Shown here one piece after another: positions 63,970-64,000 of a stretch of DNA of 64,000 nt. The notes beneath the pieces are model-generated. The model was given only the letters and a program-made list of their open reading frames with translations. It did not search any database and was not told where the DNA came from. How positions within the stretch are numbered: position 1 is the first letter of the stretch; the number at the start of each line of letters is the position of its first letter. The translations under genes and the position numbers were made by a program. The stretch comes from Pseudomonas denitrificans (nom. rej.) (GTDB lineage: Bacteria; Pseudomonadota; Gammaproteobacteria; Pseudomonadales; Pseudomonadaceae): positions 4,626,501-4,690,500 of the forward strand of contig NZ_CP043626.1 in NCBI RefSeq assembly GCF_008807415.1, read 5' to 3'.

Positions 63970-64000
63970 ATGTTCCGAAGCTCTGCCCTGATGGCCGCCG
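63970..64000 (+). CDS. Start of a protein-coding gene, truncated by the window end
   Basis: An ATG at 63970 preceded by AAGGA eight bases upstream opens a frame reading MFRSSALMAA, which could be the start of a signal peptide. Only ten codons are visible. TTGACT at 63927-63932 could be its -35 element. The product cannot be identified. Confidence 0.45.
   Translation, partial: MFRSSALMAA

Overview
The window is dense, GC-rich chromosomal DNA of a Pseudomonas. The glutamate synthase / hemE / damX-aroB-aroK / pilQPONM / ponA block and the fba-pgk-epd-tkt-SahR-metK block are both typical of the P. aeruginosa lineage. The species is not P. aeruginosa itself, because it carries a pigment cluster and a gene order that I do not recall from PAO1; a relative such as P. 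nitroreducens or P. citronellolis is plausible but not proven. I see no tRNA, rRNA, CRISPR array, phage or insertion sequence.

Layout. 1-5057: the 3' end of a chemoreceptor gene, two small Pseudomonas-type hypothetical genes, trxC, a hotdog thioesterase, a tandem universal stress protein and an orphan ParA ATPase. 5380-23477: one long plus-strand operon of 19 tightly overlapping genes encoding an aryl polyene (APE) pigment pathway. It has a type II fatty-acid/polyketide-like core (KS/CLF pair, second KS, KR, two dehydratases, two ACPs), an ammonia-lyase and an AMP-ligase to make and load an aromatic starter, a glycosyltransferase and two acyltransferases for attachment to an outer-membrane lipid, and a LolA/MMPL/DUF3261 export set. 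Three accessory genes sit in the middle: a cation-antiporter-like membrane protein, a flavin halogenase-like enzyme and a methyltransferase. Two exported small proteins follow (23525-24391). 24530-28647: a divergent LysR/MFS pair and an APC amino-acid permease with a sigma-54 promoter. 29020-36164: hemE, gltD and gltB. 36626-44977: damX-like, aroB, aroK and pilQPONM, all on the minus strand. 45164-47592: ponA, broken by a one-base frameshift. 47769-58767: small membrane, peptidase, methyltransferase and lipoprotein genes, then the central carbon and methionine-cycle genes fba, pgk, epd, tkt, sahR and metK. 58916-64000: ligB (also frameshifted), a ferric-reductase-like flavoprotein, a phosphoesterase, an LpqC-like esterase and the start of one more gene.

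How the genes work together. The ammonia-lyase and AMP-ligase would supply an aryl-acyl-ACP starter. ApeO/ApeC and ApeR would extend it, with ApeQ, ApeP and the ApeI-like domain keeping each added unit as a conjugated double bond. The flavoenzyme and methyltransferase could decorate the aryl head, and the acyltransferases, LolA-like protein and MMPL exporter would place the product in the outer membrane. By recalled PAO1 gene order, this cluster lies between homologues of PA5028 and PA5029. Also by recalled order, the ponA side joins directly to the PA0556-PA0546 block in reversed order, which is what an inversion symmetric about the replication origin would produce.

Main items for a second look: the halogenase-like and antiporter-like additions to the APE operon, a perfect palindrome on its putative promoter, the ponA and ligB frameshifts (real or sequence errors), a 19-bp inverted repeat upstream of gltB, the sigma-54 promoter with flanking palindromes at 27043-27185, and a palindrome upstream of the sahR-metK unit.
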